Source: Phycisphaerales bacterium | GTDB taxonomy: Bacteria; Planctomycetota; Phycisphaerae; UBA1845 | Direction of reading: 5' to 3' | Length of the DNA: 64,000 bases | Assembly (NCBI GenBank): GCA_013140575.1 | Contig: JABFSN010000011.1 | Coordinates: 20,179 to 84,178, forward strand | Part shown: positions 1 through 9,580 of the stretch, in pieces | Layout: each line of letters opens with the position of its first letter | Numbering within the stretch: position 1 is the stretch's first letter | Notes under the pieces: generated by a model | What the model saw: only the letters and a program-made list of their open reading frames with translations | What the model was told of the DNA's origin: nothing | The model's database searches: none | Program-made: the position numbers and the translations under genes

Positions 1-1
1 G

Positions 2-1078
2 ACGTTTTCGGTCGGGTTCGAAGACGCGACGTATAACGAGACGGCCTATGCAAGGATGGTCGCGGACCGTTATTCAACCGATCATCGGGAAATCACGCTG
101 CAGGTCGATCTGAACGAGTTAATGACGCCGATTGAGTTGACGCTGGACGATCCCATCGGCGATTTTTCGGTTTTTTCGACATACCTCGTCAGCCGCGCGG
201 CGCGGGAGCACGTGACCGTGGCATTGTCCGGCGACGGCGGCGACGAGATGTTTGGGGGGTATGACGCGTATCTGGCCGATCGGCTGGCGCGTGTCTATGG
301 ACTGCTGGGGGCGCCGGTCACGCGCCGTCTAATGCCGTGGTTGCTGGCCCACGTGCATCCATCGCCGTCAAAAAAAGGTCTGGTGAACCGAATGAAAGTG
401 TTCGCCTCGGGTGCGGCCAGACCCGCTAATCTGGGCCACATGCGCTGGATGGTGTTCATGGACGACACACTGCGGCGCGGTCTGTTGACCGACGGGTTTG
501 CCGAGCAAGCGGCGGACATCGATCCGACGCGGCACGTGCGGCATTTGTTGCGGCGCGTGCAATACACGGATTCAACGCAGCGAAACATGTTCGTCGACGC
601 GGGTTTCTATCTGCCGGAGAACATCCTGCACAAGGTGGATCGAACGAGCATGGCCGTGTCGCTGGAAACGCGCGTGCCGATGCTGGACCATCGTGTTGTG
701 GAGGCGGCGTTGACGCTGCCGTCGCGGTATCACATACGCGGCTCGCGAACGAAAGTGCTGTTGAAAAGGACGTTCGCGGACCTGCTGCCCGAGCCGATTC
801 GGCGTCGCGGCAAGCAGGGTTTCAGCACGCCCATGAAGCATTGGCTGCGCGGGCCGCTGGAGCCGATGATGCAGGACGTATTGGCGGTTGATCGGATCCG
901 ACGGGACGGGTATTTCCGGTCGGAAACAGTGGAACGACTGAAACGACAGCATCTGGAGGCGACGGCCGATCACGCCCATATCCTGTGGTCGCTGATGTTG
1001 TTCTGCATGTGGCATGATCGATACCAATCGAGCGCGGGCGGACGTTCCCGCGTCCGTGCGGAGGCATTGGCACTATGA
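2..1078 (+). CDS. Asparagine synthetase (glutamine-hydrolysing) C-terminal part, cut by window edge
   Basis: The reading frame is open at the left edge and runs 358 codons to TGA. It starts inside the synthetase domain: an FSVGFED stretch and an YNE..YAR stretch match the region after the ATP-pyrophosphatase loop of AsnB-type enzymes. The signature LSGDGGDEMFGGYDAY lies near residue 76, and the later RVPMLDHRVVEAALTLP segment is also typical of the family. The N-terminal Ntn glutaminase domain and the SGG.DS loop would lie upstream of the window. Its stop overlaps the next gene by 4 bp (ATGA), which suggests translational coupling. AsnB-like amidotransferases of this type often sit in exopolysaccharide loci, so it may modify a sugar or lipid rather than make free asparagine; that is inference. 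Confidence 0.93.
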   Translation, partial: TFSVGFEDATYNETAYARMVADRYSTDHREITLQVDLNELMTPIELTLDDPIGDFSVFSTYLVSRAAREHVTVALSGDGGDEMFGGYDAYLADRLARVYGLLGAPVTRRLMPWLLAHVHPSPSKKGLVNRMKVFASGAARPANLGHMRWMVFMDDTLRRGLLTDGFAEQAADIDPTRHVRHLLRRVQYTDSTQRNMFVDAGFYLPENILHKVDRTSMAVSLETRVPMLDHRVVEAALTLPSRYHIRGSRTKVLLKRTFADLLPEPIRRRGKQGFSTPMKHWLRGPLEPMMQDVLAVDRIRRDGYFRSETVERLKRQHLEATADHAHILWSLMLFCMWHDRYQSSAGGRSRVRAEALAL

Positions 1079-1899
1079 GCGCGATGGCCCCAATGGCGGC
1101 GAGTGAGCGCGGTACGGCGTCGGGCGCGGGTCGGCATTCGAACGATGCGTATGATCGCATCGCCGCGTACTGGAACGAACACATCCACGATCTATCGGTG
1201 GCGACGCAGCCGGCGGGGTCGCGAGGATTTTTCGAGGAGCTCGACGCATATCGGTTCGACAAGTTGCGCTATCTGCCGAAACTCGTTGATTTCGGCGCGT
1301 TCGGCGGACAGTCACTGCTGGAGGTGGGGTGCGGCGTGGGGATTGATTTGGCGCGATTCGCGGGCGGCGGGGCGCGGGTGACGGGCATTGATCTGGCAGC
1401 GACATCTATTGAACTGGCCCGAACCAATCTGTCGCAGCGGGGGTTGACCGGCGAATTGTCGGTGATGAACGGCGAACAGATGTCGTTTGCCGACAGTCAA
1501 TTCGACATGGTATACGCGCACGGCGCACTGCAATACACGGCGGATGCGGCACGGATGGCCGCGGAAATCCATCGCGTGCTGAAACCGGGGGGGACGGCCA
1601 TCATGATGGTCTACAACCGCCGGTCGTGGTTGCGGTTCATGTCGAAGACCATGGGTGTGGGACTGGAGCACGAAGATTCGCCGTTTCTGCGGCTGTTCAC
1701 GCGCCGCGAATTCCGATCTGTGCTGGCGCCTTTCCGAAACGTGCGCATCGTGCCCGAACGGTTTCCGGTGGCGACGAAACTGCATCGCGGCGTGAAGGCC
1801 GTGTTGTACAACGGCGTGTTCGTCGGGGTGTTCAATCTGTTGCCGCGGCCGCTGGTGCGCTGGTCCGGCTGGCATTTGATGGCGTTCGCCACCAAATAG
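1075..1899 (+). CDS. Class I SAM-dependent methyltransferase
   Basis: A 274-residue protein with the Rossmann methyltransferase signature LLEVGCGVGIDLARFA near residue 82, followed by an acidic ribose-binding position in VTGIDLAATSIELA and a YAHGALQYT post-motif with the LKPGG motif near residue 170. This fits the Methyltransf_11/25 group. The C-terminal third is arginine-rich and hydrophobic and may contact a membrane or a lipid-linked substrate. The start ATG overlaps the stop of the amidotransferase gene, so the two are probably co-translated and act in one pathway. The substrate cannot be read from the sequence. Confidence 0.9.
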   Translation: MSAMAPMAASERGTASGAGRHSNDAYDRIAAYWNEHIHDLSVATQPAGSRGFFEELDAYRFDKLRYLPKLVDFGAFGGQSLLEVGCGVGIDLARFAGGGARVTGIDLAATSIELARTNLSQRGLTGELSVMNGEQMSFADSQFDMVYAHGALQYTADAARMAAEIHRVLKPGGTAIMMVYNRRSWLRFMSKTMGVGLEHEDSPFLRLFTRREFRSVLAPFRNVRIVPERFPVATKLHRGVKAVLYNGVFVGVFNLLPRPLVRWSGWHLMAFATK

Positions 1900-1929
1900 A
1901 CCGCAATTCGACGAACGGCGCGGGTAACC

Positions 1930-3672
1930 ATGAAACGCGATCCCACGAGCCTGGCCGATCGGGAATTCGATCTGCTGGTCATCGGCGGAGGGATTAACGG
2001 CACATGCGTGGCGCGGGACGCGGCGCTGCGCGGTTTGTCGGTAGCGTTGATCGACCGCGGCGATTTCGTTTCCGTCACGTCGTCCAACAGCTTGCGGATC
2101 ATCCACGGCGGACTGCGTTATTTGCAGCATCTTGATTTCAGGAGAATGCGCCAGTCCATTCGCGAACGGTCGAACTGGCTGCGCCTGGCGCCGCATCTGG
2201 TGCATCCATTGTCGTTTCTGGCGCCCGCGGCCGGACGGGGGATGCGCAGCCGCGCCGCGTTTCGCGCGGCGCTGGCGGTCAATGATCTGATCGGGTGGGA
2301 CCGCAACCGTGGCCTGGATCCGGCGCGACGCATTCCGCGGGGCCGCATTCTGACCCGCGGTGACGCATTGCAGCACTATCCCGGCGCCGACGCCGATGTG
2401 ATTACCGGCGCCGCGTTGTGGCACGACGCGCAGATGTACAGTTCCGAGCGCCTGGTACTGGCCGTTTTGACCGGCGCCGTCGAGGCCGGTGCGATCGCGG
2501 TCAATTACATCGAAGCGCGGCGATTCGCCGTCGGCGGTTCGCGAATCGAGCGGGTCGGGGTGACGGACCGCCTGGCGGGCGACGCATTCGAGATTCGTGC
2601 TCGTGTCGTCGTCAACGCATCGGGACCGGTCATTAACGAACTGCTGGCGACGGCCACCGGTCGAACAACGACCGCCGCCCGAGTTCCACTTTCCAAGGCC
2701 ATGAATATTCTGACCCGTCGGATCGCGGGCGAATGCGCGGTGGGCGTCGCCGGTCACCATCGCGACCCCAATGCAGCCGTCGATCACGGCGCCCGGCTGT
2801 TGTTCATCACCCCGTGGCGCGACCGGTCGTTGATCGGCACGACGCATGAAGCCTACCACGGTTTCCCGGGCGCCTTCCGCCCGACGTGCGACGACGTTCA
2901 GCGCTTCGTCGACGAAATCAACGTCGCATGCCCGTCCGCGATGCTGACGCTCGACGACGTGGCCGCCGTCTACGCGGGACTGTTGCCCGCCGAGCGGTCC
3001 CGGCCCGGCGATTCCGACGTCCGCCTGTTGCGTCACCATCGGCTGATCGACCACGCGGAGCGGGATGGTCTCGACAACGTCATCAGTCTGATCGGCGTCA
3101 AGTTCACGACGGCGCGCTTGGCGGCCGAACAGGTGGTCGCGCTCGCCTGCCGCAAGCTGAATCGCGCGGCGCCCGCGTGCCAATCGGCCTGCACGCCGGT
3201 GGTCGGCGGCGACATTCCGTCGTGGGACGATTTCCTGATTCAGGAGCAGAAGCGCCATACGGGCCGCATCGAGCCGGCTGTGGTCCACGAAATCGCCCGA
3301 CTGTACGGAACCCGTTATCCCGCGGTCCTGGATCATTTGGAATCCGATTCCGGCGGTGCCATTACGCGACGCCGCGTCATCGCCGCACAGGTGCGGTACG
3401 CGATTCGCCACGAAATGGCCATGACGCTTTCCGATGTGGTTTGTCGTCGGACCGGTCTGTCGGCCTACGGATGCCCCAGCGACGACGAATTAGCGTACAT
3501 GGCCGACGTCATGGCTTGCGAATGCGACTGGGACGGGCGCCGCGCGAATGACGAAATCGCGGCCACACGCCGCGTGTTCGTCGGTTGGCGCGATGAACCG
3601 AACGAATCGGGCGGACAATCGACCGCGTCGGTTGGTGCGCCGCTGCGCCCGGTCGGTGCGCCGGCAAGTTGA
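1930..3672 (+). CDS. glpD: FAD-dependent glycerol-3-phosphate dehydrogenase
   Basis: A 580-residue protein that opens with the dinucleotide-binding VIGGGINGT (residues 17-25) and the family-specific SSNSLRIIHGGLRYLQ segment near residue 57. Later blocks (LSKAMNILTRR, LLFITPWRDRSLIGTTHE, an ISLIGVKFTTARLAAEQV C-terminal FAD contact) and a cysteine-rich C-terminal domain match GlpD. It oxidises sn-glycerol 3-phosphate to dihydroxyacetone phosphate and passes electrons to quinone at the inner membrane. The gene is 30 bp after the methyltransferase and could be read from the same message. No glycerol kinase or facilitator is next to it, so it may serve phospholipid turnover or redox balance. The symbol reflects family membership. 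Confidence 0.9.
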   Translation: MKRDPTSLADREFDLLVIGGGINGTCVARDAALRGLSVALIDRGDFVSVTSSNSLRIIHGGLRYLQHLDFRRMRQSIRERSNWLRLAPHLVHPLSFLAPAAGRGMRSRAAFRAALAVNDLIGWDRNRGLDPARRIPRGRILTRGDALQHYPGADADVITGAALWHDAQMYSSERLVLAVLTGAVEAGAIAVNYIEARRFAVGGSRIERVGVTDRLAGDAFEIRARVVVNASGPVINELLATATGRTTTAARVPLSKAMNILTRRIAGECAVGVAGHHRDPNAAVDHGARLLFITPWRDRSLIGTTHEAYHGFPGAFRPTCDDVQRFVDEINVACPSAMLTLDDVAAVYAGLLPAERSRPGDSDVRLLRHHRLIDHAERDGLDNVISLIGVKFTTARLAAEQVVALACRKLNRAAPACQSACTPVVGGDIPSWDDFLIQEQKRHTGRIEPAVVHEIARLYGTRYPAVLDHLESDSGGAITRRRVIAAQVRYAIRHEMAMTLSDVVCRRTGLSAYGCPSDDELAYMADVMACECDWDGRRANDEIAATRRVFVGWRDEPNESGGQSTASVGAPLRPVGAPAS

Positions 3673-3765
3673 CGACACCCCATCATCGGTCACAATGATC
3701 GCATGTGCCGCGCGTCCGATACGGCTTTCCGCGTCCGGGCGTGGACTGCATGGGGTGAATGCCGG

Positions 3766-3863
3766 CACGCCCGGCGTGGCACGGGCGTCCCGCCCGTGAA
3801 AACAACGGCAGGCGGCCGATGCAGCAAGAAACCGCGGACATGGGCTGGAAGCCCATGCCACAG
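3766..3863. repeat. Two dispersed GC palindromes at the start of the RDD gene
   Basis: Two short palindromes sit side by side: CACGGGCGTCCCGCCCGTG near 3780-3798 and CATGGGCTGGAAGCCCATG near 3839-3857. The same kind of palindrome (CACGGGCAAGATGCCCGTG) recurs at 44229-44247. Translated, they give the GVPPV and WAGSPC type strings seen at many spurious gene starts in related genomes. They lie upstream of or overlap the start of the RDD gene and may have displaced its native leader. Confidence 0.6.
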
Positions 3864-5598
3864 CCTCCGCGTCCGGGCGCTCGCCTGCCTGGCGGTCTTC
3901 TGGCCAATCGCACACGGTTTGTCCGCGACCGCCGAACCCGCCGATGCCCCCATTGGCTCGACCGGCGGCGACCAAATCGTCTGGGCCTATCGCCACGTCG
4001 CGGCCGCCGAGGGCGGTCCGGCCGCGTGGCGATTCGTTTTCCTATTACCCGACACCGACCCGCGGGTGGGGTGGTCACGCCCGTTCGGTTGGGGAGAAAT
4101 CGCCGGCGAGATCGGCCTGACCGCGGTTCGTGGCCGGCACCTGCACGTCATCTTCGCGGACGGCACGCATCGGGTTTACACGCCGGACCGTTCGACGATC
4201 GGATTGAAACTGCCCCGACCCGTCGTCCCCGTCGCGCTCGCCGGCGATGAACAAGCCGACGCGTTGTTCGCCGTGGTTCCACGCCACGTGGCCGCGTCGT
4301 TATTGGCCGGCGAATCGGACCTCGAAACCGAGTTGCCCGCGGTCCGATCGAACGAACCGGACACAAGCGATAAGCCGACGGCGCCCCCGGGGGACGAGCG
4401 ACCCGCTCGCGGTGACGAGGCATTGCCGTCGCGCACCCGGTGGCCCGATGCCCACTACGTTTTAATGCGCTTCGCGGACGCGCAATGGCATGCCGATCGC
4501 CCGCTGCCGGCATGGTTTGATCAGCGGGAGGACATTCACCTGACCGCCCAAGCCGGCGCAGTCGAACTGATTTGCCGCGACCCGGGCGACGGTCCGGGTT
4601 GGGTCCACGCACGCAGTTCAAGCCCCGCGGCCGACTGGTCCGAACCGCGTGCGATCGATGCGCTGTCAACCGGCGATCCAGTCGGGTTCTTCAGCGTTAA
4701 GGGTCGCCCGGTGCTGATCCAGGCAACCACTGGTCCCGACGCGACGTCCTGCCGCCCGGTTCGATTCGACGGCGATGCATGGGTGCCCGGACAGCCGTTC
4801 AGCGAAATCGGCGGAGCGTCGGGCGCCGCGTCGATCGGCGTCCATTTCGCGGCGCTCGGCGACCGCATCGTCACGACCTGGGTAGGCGACGATGGCACGG
4901 CGAGTTGGGCCGCATGGCCGGTAGACGGCGGCCGCCCGATCGTCGCCCGTCAGCCCATCGGACCGCTGGTCGGCGGCGCGACCGTCGCACCGGGGACCGG
5001 TGCCGTCCAAACCATCATCGCGTACGCGGTTCTGGCGATCATCATGTTGACGGTCTTCGTTCGCCGGAAGCAGACCGTTTTCCGTCCCATCGTGTTGCCG
5101 CCCGGCTACCGCCTGGCGCGGTTCGGCCCGCGATTGTATGCCTTCCTGATCGACGGAATTCTGTTCCTGCCGGCGTGCGCCTACGGATTCGCGCAGCCGA
5201 TTCGACGGTTTCATTTCGACCAGGCGCTCTTGTGGCAGGCGGCGGTCAACGACCCCGCGTTTGCGTCGGAATTGATGTGGCGCTGGGCGGCCGTCGTGGC
5301 CGGGTTCGTCGTCTACGCTACCGTTTTCGAGAGCGTGTGGGGCGCCACGCCCGGCAAACGCCTGCTGCGCTGCCGGGTGCTGAACGAGCGTGGCGGACCT
5401 TGCGGCCTGGTCCGCGCACTGGTGCGCAATGCCGTGCGTTCGCTGGAAATCTCGCTGGTCACCCTGCTGTGGACGGTCATGTTGATCCTTTTGACCCGCA
5501 ACCGCCAACGCCTCGGCGATCTCCTGGGCGGCACCATCGTGGTTGAATTCGACGCGGCGGCGGGCGGTCCGCCGCCGCCGATTGGGAATTCCGGCTGA
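3796..5598 (+). CDS. RDD-family membrane protein with secreted N-terminal region
   Basis: The C-terminal 170 residues form an RDD domain: a GYRLARFGPRLYAFLIDG start, several hydrophobic segments, and a WGATPGKRLLRCRVL box, ending in a charged tail. Before it lies one membrane span (IIAYAVLAIIMLTVFV) and a roughly 350-residue region with no recognised fold but regular beta-rich spacing. The extreme N terminus carries a signal-like stretch ALACLAVFW..LSATA. The frame could start at ATG 3703, but 3766-3863 is made of two GC palindromes of a dispersed type, so I prefer GTG 3796, which gives a basic, then hydrophobic leader. RDD proteins are poorly understood multi-span proteins; the function is unknown. 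Confidence 0.75.
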   Translation: MKTTAGGRCSKKPRTWAGSPCHSLRVRALACLAVFWPIAHGLSATAEPADAPIGSTGGDQIVWAYRHVAAAEGGPAAWRFVFLLPDTDPRVGWSRPFGWGEIAGEIGLTAVRGRHLHVIFADGTHRVYTPDRSTIGLKLPRPVVPVALAGDEQADALFAVVPRHVAASLLAGESDLETELPAVRSNEPDTSDKPTAPPGDERPARGDEALPSRTRWPDAHYVLMRFADAQWHADRPLPAWFDQREDIHLTAQAGAVELICRDPGDGPGWVHARSSSPAADWSEPRAIDALSTGDPVGFFSVKGRPVLIQATTGPDATSCRPVRFDGDAWVPGQPFSEIGGASGAASIGVHFAALGDRIVTTWVGDDGTASWAAWPVDGGRPIVARQPIGPLVGGATVAPGTGAVQTIIAYAVLAIIMLTVFVRRKQTVFRPIVLPPGYRLARFGPRLYAFLIDGILFLPACAYGFAQPIRRFHFDQALLWQAAVNDPAFASELMWRWAAVVAGFVVYATVFESVWGATPGKRLLRCRVLNERGGPCGLVRALVRNAVRSLEISLVTLLWTVMLILLTRNRQRLGDLLGGTIVVEFDAAAGGPPPPIGNSG

Positions 5599-5784
5599 TT
5601 GGCGACCGGCTTGCGCGGGTGGCCGCCCATTGACGACACTGCTTCGTCCGGGAACCATGGATTGAATTGCGATCGGCGGCGCGCCGATCTACCACGGATG
5701 GTCCATGCCGGTCGGCGGCATCGCGGACCTCGAAACGTAGCGTCCGCGGCCCACCCCGGCCGCGGCGACCCATGCAGGATGTCC

Positions 5785-7257
5785 ATGAGCGCTCCCCTGG
5801 TCACGCTGAAGCGAAGGTCCGAACAGTTCATTTCCGACGACCGCCGCGTCATCACCCGGCTGTTCATCGTCGGTGATGAAACGCGCGTCCGCGGGTTGCT
5901 CCGCCGCATCCTGAACATGTCCGAACCGGAAGTGGAGCGCAACCTCCGCATCGTGTTGAACGACTTCGCCGCCCGGCATCGCGACGTGCGCGCCGTATTC
6001 GATCACCATTTTGACGCCGTCGCCCACCTTCTGGACAACGGCCGGCAGATGACCGAGGCCCGACGCTGGCTCATTGGCGCCTATTTCACCATGGAATACG
6101 CCATCGAGGCCGCCGCCCTGTTCAATCCTTCGATCGTCCCCCATTTCGATCAAACCGGACTGCCGCCCGGCGCCCGCCGTTACATTTTAAGCCTGCGGGC
6201 CACCGGCGAGGGGCACATCTCCTCGATCGTCTTCCGGGTCTGCGTCATCGATTCCGCCGGCGACATCGCCGTCAATCCGCCTAGCGCGTTCGTCGCCGGC
6301 GGACGACCCGATCCCAGCGCCTCCCTCGCCAAGCACACCTTCTTCCTGAAACTGATCGAGATGGGCGCTTACACGGAAATGGCCGGCCGCATCCTCGATC
6401 CCCTTCCCGATCATTTCATTCAGGCCGACCTCGACCACACCATCGCCCGGCTGCGTGAATCCGGGCTGCGTTCGCACGAGTTCGAGGAGGCCGCCCAGCA
6501 CGTGACCTGGCTCGCGCGCTCCAATTACACCATTCGCTTCGCGGCCGACACCCCGCCGTCCGAAGTGGTCATCTTCCCCGTGACCGACAACGAAAGCCGC
6601 GGCATCGAGGACGCCCGTTTCGTCCTGTTCACCGACGACGACGCCAAGGTGTCCTACTATGGCACCTACACCGCCTACAACGGCTTCCGCATCCTGCCCC
6701 AACTGCTGACCACCGACGATTTCCGCACCTTCAGAATCATGACCCTGCACGGCAAATGCGTGCAGAACAAGGGCATGGCCTTGTTCCCCCGGAAACTCGA
6801 CGGCCAATTCGTCATGATCTCCCGCCTCGACGGCGAAAACCTGCACCTGATGCGCTCCGACAACATCCGCTTCTGGAACGACGCCGTCACGCTTCGCGGC
6901 CCCACGCTTGACTGGGAATACGTGCAGATCGGCAACTGCGGGTCGCCCATCGAAACCGAGCACGGCTGGCTGCTGCTGACCCACGGCGTCGGACCCATGC
7001 GCCGCTACTGCATCGGCGCCGATCTGCTTGACCTCGACGACCCCACTCGCGTCATCGCCATCGCCCGCCAACCCATCATCAGCCCCGACGCCCGCGAACG
7101 CGAAGGCTACGTCCCCAACGTCGTCTACTCCTGCGGCGCCGTCGTGCACAACAACCTGCTGGTCATCCCCTACGGTCTGTCCGACTCCGCCACCAGCTTC
7201 GCCACCGTCCCGCTCAACGATCTGCTGTCCTACCTCCGCGACGAATGCCGGTCGTAA
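5785..7257 (+). CDS. Glycoside hydrolase family 130 beta-mannoside phosphorylase-like enzyme
   Basis: A 490-residue protein of the long GH130 type. GEGHISSIVFR (residues 141-151) and SRGIEDARFVLF (271-282, with the presumed proton-donor Asp276) are family signatures, followed by the CVQNKGMALFPRK and LDWEYVQIGNCGSPIETEHGWLLLTHGVGPMR blocks that line the five-bladed propeller active site. Such enzymes phosphorolyse beta-mannosidic linkages and release mannose 1-phosphate. I chose ATG 5785 because an AGGA sits 5 bp before it; ATG 5779 and an upstream GTG-rich extension are possible but non-homologous. It has no signal peptide, so it is cytoplasmic and probably serves salvage of an internal or imported mannan or mannogen-like oligosaccharide. 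No mannose genes flank it. Confidence 0.88.
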   Translation: MSAPLVTLKRRSEQFISDDRRVITRLFIVGDETRVRGLLRRILNMSEPEVERNLRIVLNDFAARHRDVRAVFDHHFDAVAHLLDNGRQMTEARRWLIGAYFTMEYAIEAAALFNPSIVPHFDQTGLPPGARRYILSLRATGEGHISSIVFRVCVIDSAGDIAVNPPSAFVAGGRPDPSASLAKHTFFLKLIEMGAYTEMAGRILDPLPDHFIQADLDHTIARLRESGLRSHEFEEAAQHVTWLARSNYTIRFAADTPPSEVVIFPVTDNESRGIEDARFVLFTDDDAKVSYYGTYTAYNGFRILPQLLTTDDFRTFRIMTLHGKCVQNKGMALFPRKLDGQFVMISRLDGENLHLMRSDNIRFWNDAVTLRGPTLDWEYVQIGNCGSPIETEHGWLLLTHGVGPMRRYCIGADLLDLDDPTRVIAIARQPIISPDAREREGYVPNVVYSCGAVVHNNLLVIPYGLSDSATSFATVPLNDLLSYLRDECRS

Positions 7258-7292
7258 TCGCCGCACGCCGCCCCATCGCAGCCGACCCGCTG

Positions 7293-7340
7293 GTGCGAGA
7301 TTCCCTTCTCGCACCCGCATTAGCGGGAATCCCTTCCCGC
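7293..7340. repeat. Double-hairpin repeat, copy 1
   Basis: Two adjacent palindromes, GTGCGAGATTCCCTTCTCGC and GCGGGAATCCCTTCCCGC, fill part of the 272-bp gap between the GH130 and VWA genes. The same pair in the same order and orientation recurs at 61597-61646 with one or two base differences in the stems. Both palindromes share the loop CCCTT, so they look like an internal duplication of one hairpin. Confidence 0.7.
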
Positions 7341-7529
7341 GCCCGGTCGGGTGGCACGGTCTGGCGTACTCGCCAGGCAGTGGCGAAGCGTCGTGCCCCG
7401 TCCCTTGCCTCGCAAGCGACGGCGCAACGGCAATCCCGTCCACTGAAACCGCTTGACTGGACACTTCACCGGTTGAATGATTCCACCGGCTTCCAATCAC
7501 CGTAGTCCATTTCAAAAAGGAGACCGGCC

Positions 7530-9101
7530 ATGCGTTCCGCATCGCGTCTTCCAAGAACCCGTCGCACGGGTCGGCGCCATCGGCTTGTACCCATCGTCCT
7601 TGGCTTTGTCGTATGCCTCGGTGCGGTTCGCCTGACCGGATGCGCCGCATCCGCACCGCCCGGCGTCACGGCCGGCGGTGTACAGGACATCGCTTTTGCC
7701 CGAACGACGATCCTCGACGGGGAAATCCCACCGCCCGAGTCTATCACCGTCGAAGGCTTCATGTCCGAACACTCCATCGGAATCGCGGCGCCCCAGGATC
7801 CGGGGTTGCTCTACGCGACGGCCACCGCGGCCTGGAACCAGGACTTCGATGCGCTGACGCCCCTGGCGACCATCGCCATCGGCTTCGGGACCACGATCGA
7901 CGCGGAGACCTTCCGACGCGACGCCCAGAATCTGTGCCTCGTGATCGACCGTAGCGGATCCATGGCCGAAACGATCGACGCACGCACCCAGACGTCCAAA
8001 CTCACCGCGGTCCGCGTCGGCCTGGACCGGTTGATCGCCCGGCTGACGCCCGATGATTTGATTAGCGTGGTCACGTTCAACGCCGCCTCGAGAATCGAAG
8101 TCGAAGCGGTGGCCGGCGACGACGTCGCCGGCATCAAACGGGCCTACGACGCGGTTGAGGCCGAAGGGGCGACGAACATCGCCCGGGCCATGCGTCTGGC
8201 CTATCAAACCGTGGCCCGAAACCGTGACCCGGCTCGCAACGATCGAATCATGGTCTTCACCGACGGCTTGCCGACGGCCGGTGCCCGTGAAAGCGATGAT
8301 TTCCTGCCGGTCATGCGGCAATACGCCGCCGAAAACATCGGCGCCACGATAATCGGCGTCGGCGGTAACTACGGCGACCAATTGGTGTACGACGTTTCCC
8401 AGGTGCGGGGTGGAAACGCATTCTACATGGGCGACTACGATCAGATCGTCCACGTATTCGACGACGAGTTCGAATATATGGTCACACCCGTCGCCTACAA
8501 CGTGGTGTTGTCGTCTTCCGTTCCGTTTGCCTTCGACGTTCACGACGTGTACGGCATTCCCGAGCCGGAATCGCTTTCCCACACGTTGGAACTCAATGTG
8601 CCGACCCTGTTTCTGAGCAGCCGGGAAGGAGGAGGCATCGTTCTGGTGCGCCTGCGGGCCGGCGCACTGGTGAACTTCGACGAACCCAACACGCTGGCGA
8701 ATATCGACCTGTCGTATGAAACGCCGGACGGCCAACGCGTTTCGACCACCTTGGACGTCAACCTGCCCGCCGGACAGGATCCCGGCGCAACGGAAAGCTA
8801 TTTCGAATCCGATGGTACGCGGCGGGCCGTGCTGCTGGCGGACACCGCGCGCGTCCTGCGAAACGCGTGCGCCGACATCTATCCATCGTACGATTATTAC
8901 TATGGATATTATCCGTCCAGGAGCGACGGTAATGACACCGCCATCAATCGGCTCACGGAGTTCTTACCCTATTTCGACGCCCTCGCCGCCGGATTGGAAG
9001 ACCAACCGTCGCCGACATCACGAAGCCTTTCGGAGGAGCGATCGCTCGTGGAACGGTTGTTGTCCAATATCCAAGCCATTCAGGCGTCATTCAGCAGGTA
9101 G
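7530..9101 (+). CDS. von Willebrand factor A domain lipoprotein
   Basis: A 523-residue protein with an arginine-rich leader, a hydrophobic core and a lipobox ending at Cys38 (VRLTGC), so it is predicted to be a lipoprotein. A VWA domain spans about residues 133-320: the MIDAS motif DRSGS starts at Asp140, followed by the conserved GATNIARAM threonine block and the MVFTDGLPT strand. The rest resembles the YfbK/VIT-linked VWA proteins, with a tyrosine-rich patch (YDYYYGYYPS) near residue 465. A GGAG Shine-Dalgarno lies 9 bp before the ATG. It is expected to bind a protein partner through a divalent metal at the cell envelope. It stands alone between a repeat and the tRNA gene. Confidence 0.87.
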   Translation: MRSASRLPRTRRTGRRHRLVPIVLGFVVCLGAVRLTGCAASAPPGVTAGGVQDIAFARTTILDGEIPPPESITVEGFMSEHSIGIAAPQDPGLLYATATAAWNQDFDALTPLATIAIGFGTTIDAETFRRDAQNLCLVIDRSGSMAETIDARTQTSKLTAVRVGLDRLIARLTPDDLISVVTFNAASRIEVEAVAGDDVAGIKRAYDAVEAEGATNIARAMRLAYQTVARNRDPARNDRIMVFTDGLPTAGARESDDFLPVMRQYAAENIGATIIGVGGNYGDQLVYDVSQVRGGNAFYMGDYDQIVHVFDDEFEYMVTPVAYNVVLSSSVPFAFDVHDVYGIPEPESLSHTLELNVPTLFLSSREGGGIVLVRLRAGALVNFDEPNTLANIDLSYETPDGQRVSTTLDVNLPAGQDPGATESYFESDGTRRAVLLADTARVLRNACADIYPSYDYYYGYYPSRSDGNDTAINRLTEFLPYFDALAAGLEDQPSPTSRSLSEERSLVERLLSNIQAIQASFSR

Positions 9102-9193
9102 CGCCCCACGTCCGATGGCACGGGTTCGTCCGTCATCGCCCCAGGCCATCCCCGCCGGCGCAATGACGGGGCAGTGCCCGGGAGCCGCCGAAC

Positions 9194-9266
9194 TGGGCCC
9201 GGCAGGAATCGAACCTGCGACCGATCGATTATGAGTCGACAGCTCTAACCGCTGAGCTACGGGCCC
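9194..9266 (-). tRNA. ileX: tRNA-Ile2 (anticodon CAU)
   Basis: A 73-nt cloverleaf reads on the minus strand: a 7-bp acceptor stem GGGCCCG/CGGGCCC with discriminator A, a D arm with GCTC/GAGC and the invariant GG in its loop, an anticodon loop CTCATAA, and a T arm GCAGG-TTCGAAT-CCTGC. The anticodon is CAT. The stem-loop CGACTCATAATCG and the D arm resemble the lysidine-modified minor isoleucine tRNA (AUA decoding) more than elongator or initiator Met tRNA. CCA is not encoded. The identity as Ile2 rather than Met is an inference from these elements. Confidence 0.88.
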
Positions 9267-9580
9267 CCTTACCACTTCAATTTGACCGCAGCGGGGAATC
9301 GGCTGCAACCCGATGCCGTGCCGCTTTGACGAACGGGGGACCGTACCAACCGCACCGCGCCGGCCGCCCAGCGCCGACGGAATCACCCCATTTACCGGCC
9401 CGGCGAACGAAAAAGACCGATATCAGTGCTGCCGAAGCCGGTGACCTCCGCGAAAAGCACCGAATCGGGTTGACCAAACAGGGTGCAATGACCGATAACC
9501 ACACCATCGCAGAATTGGCGGGTCCGAAAATCGACACGGCGGGGAGTCGATCGCGCGCGATGCGGTGCCGGAGCGAGTGG

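Noticed and set aside
1312..3411. A 699-codon open frame on the minus strand
   Set aside because: It is antisense to the methyltransferase and the glycerol-3-phosphate dehydrogenase, which have clear motifs. Its composition (Gln/Arg/His rich) is typical of a shadow frame.
6187..7656. A 489-codon open frame on the minus strand
   Set aside because: Antisense to the GH130 gene; it is Gly/Val/Asp rich without motifs.
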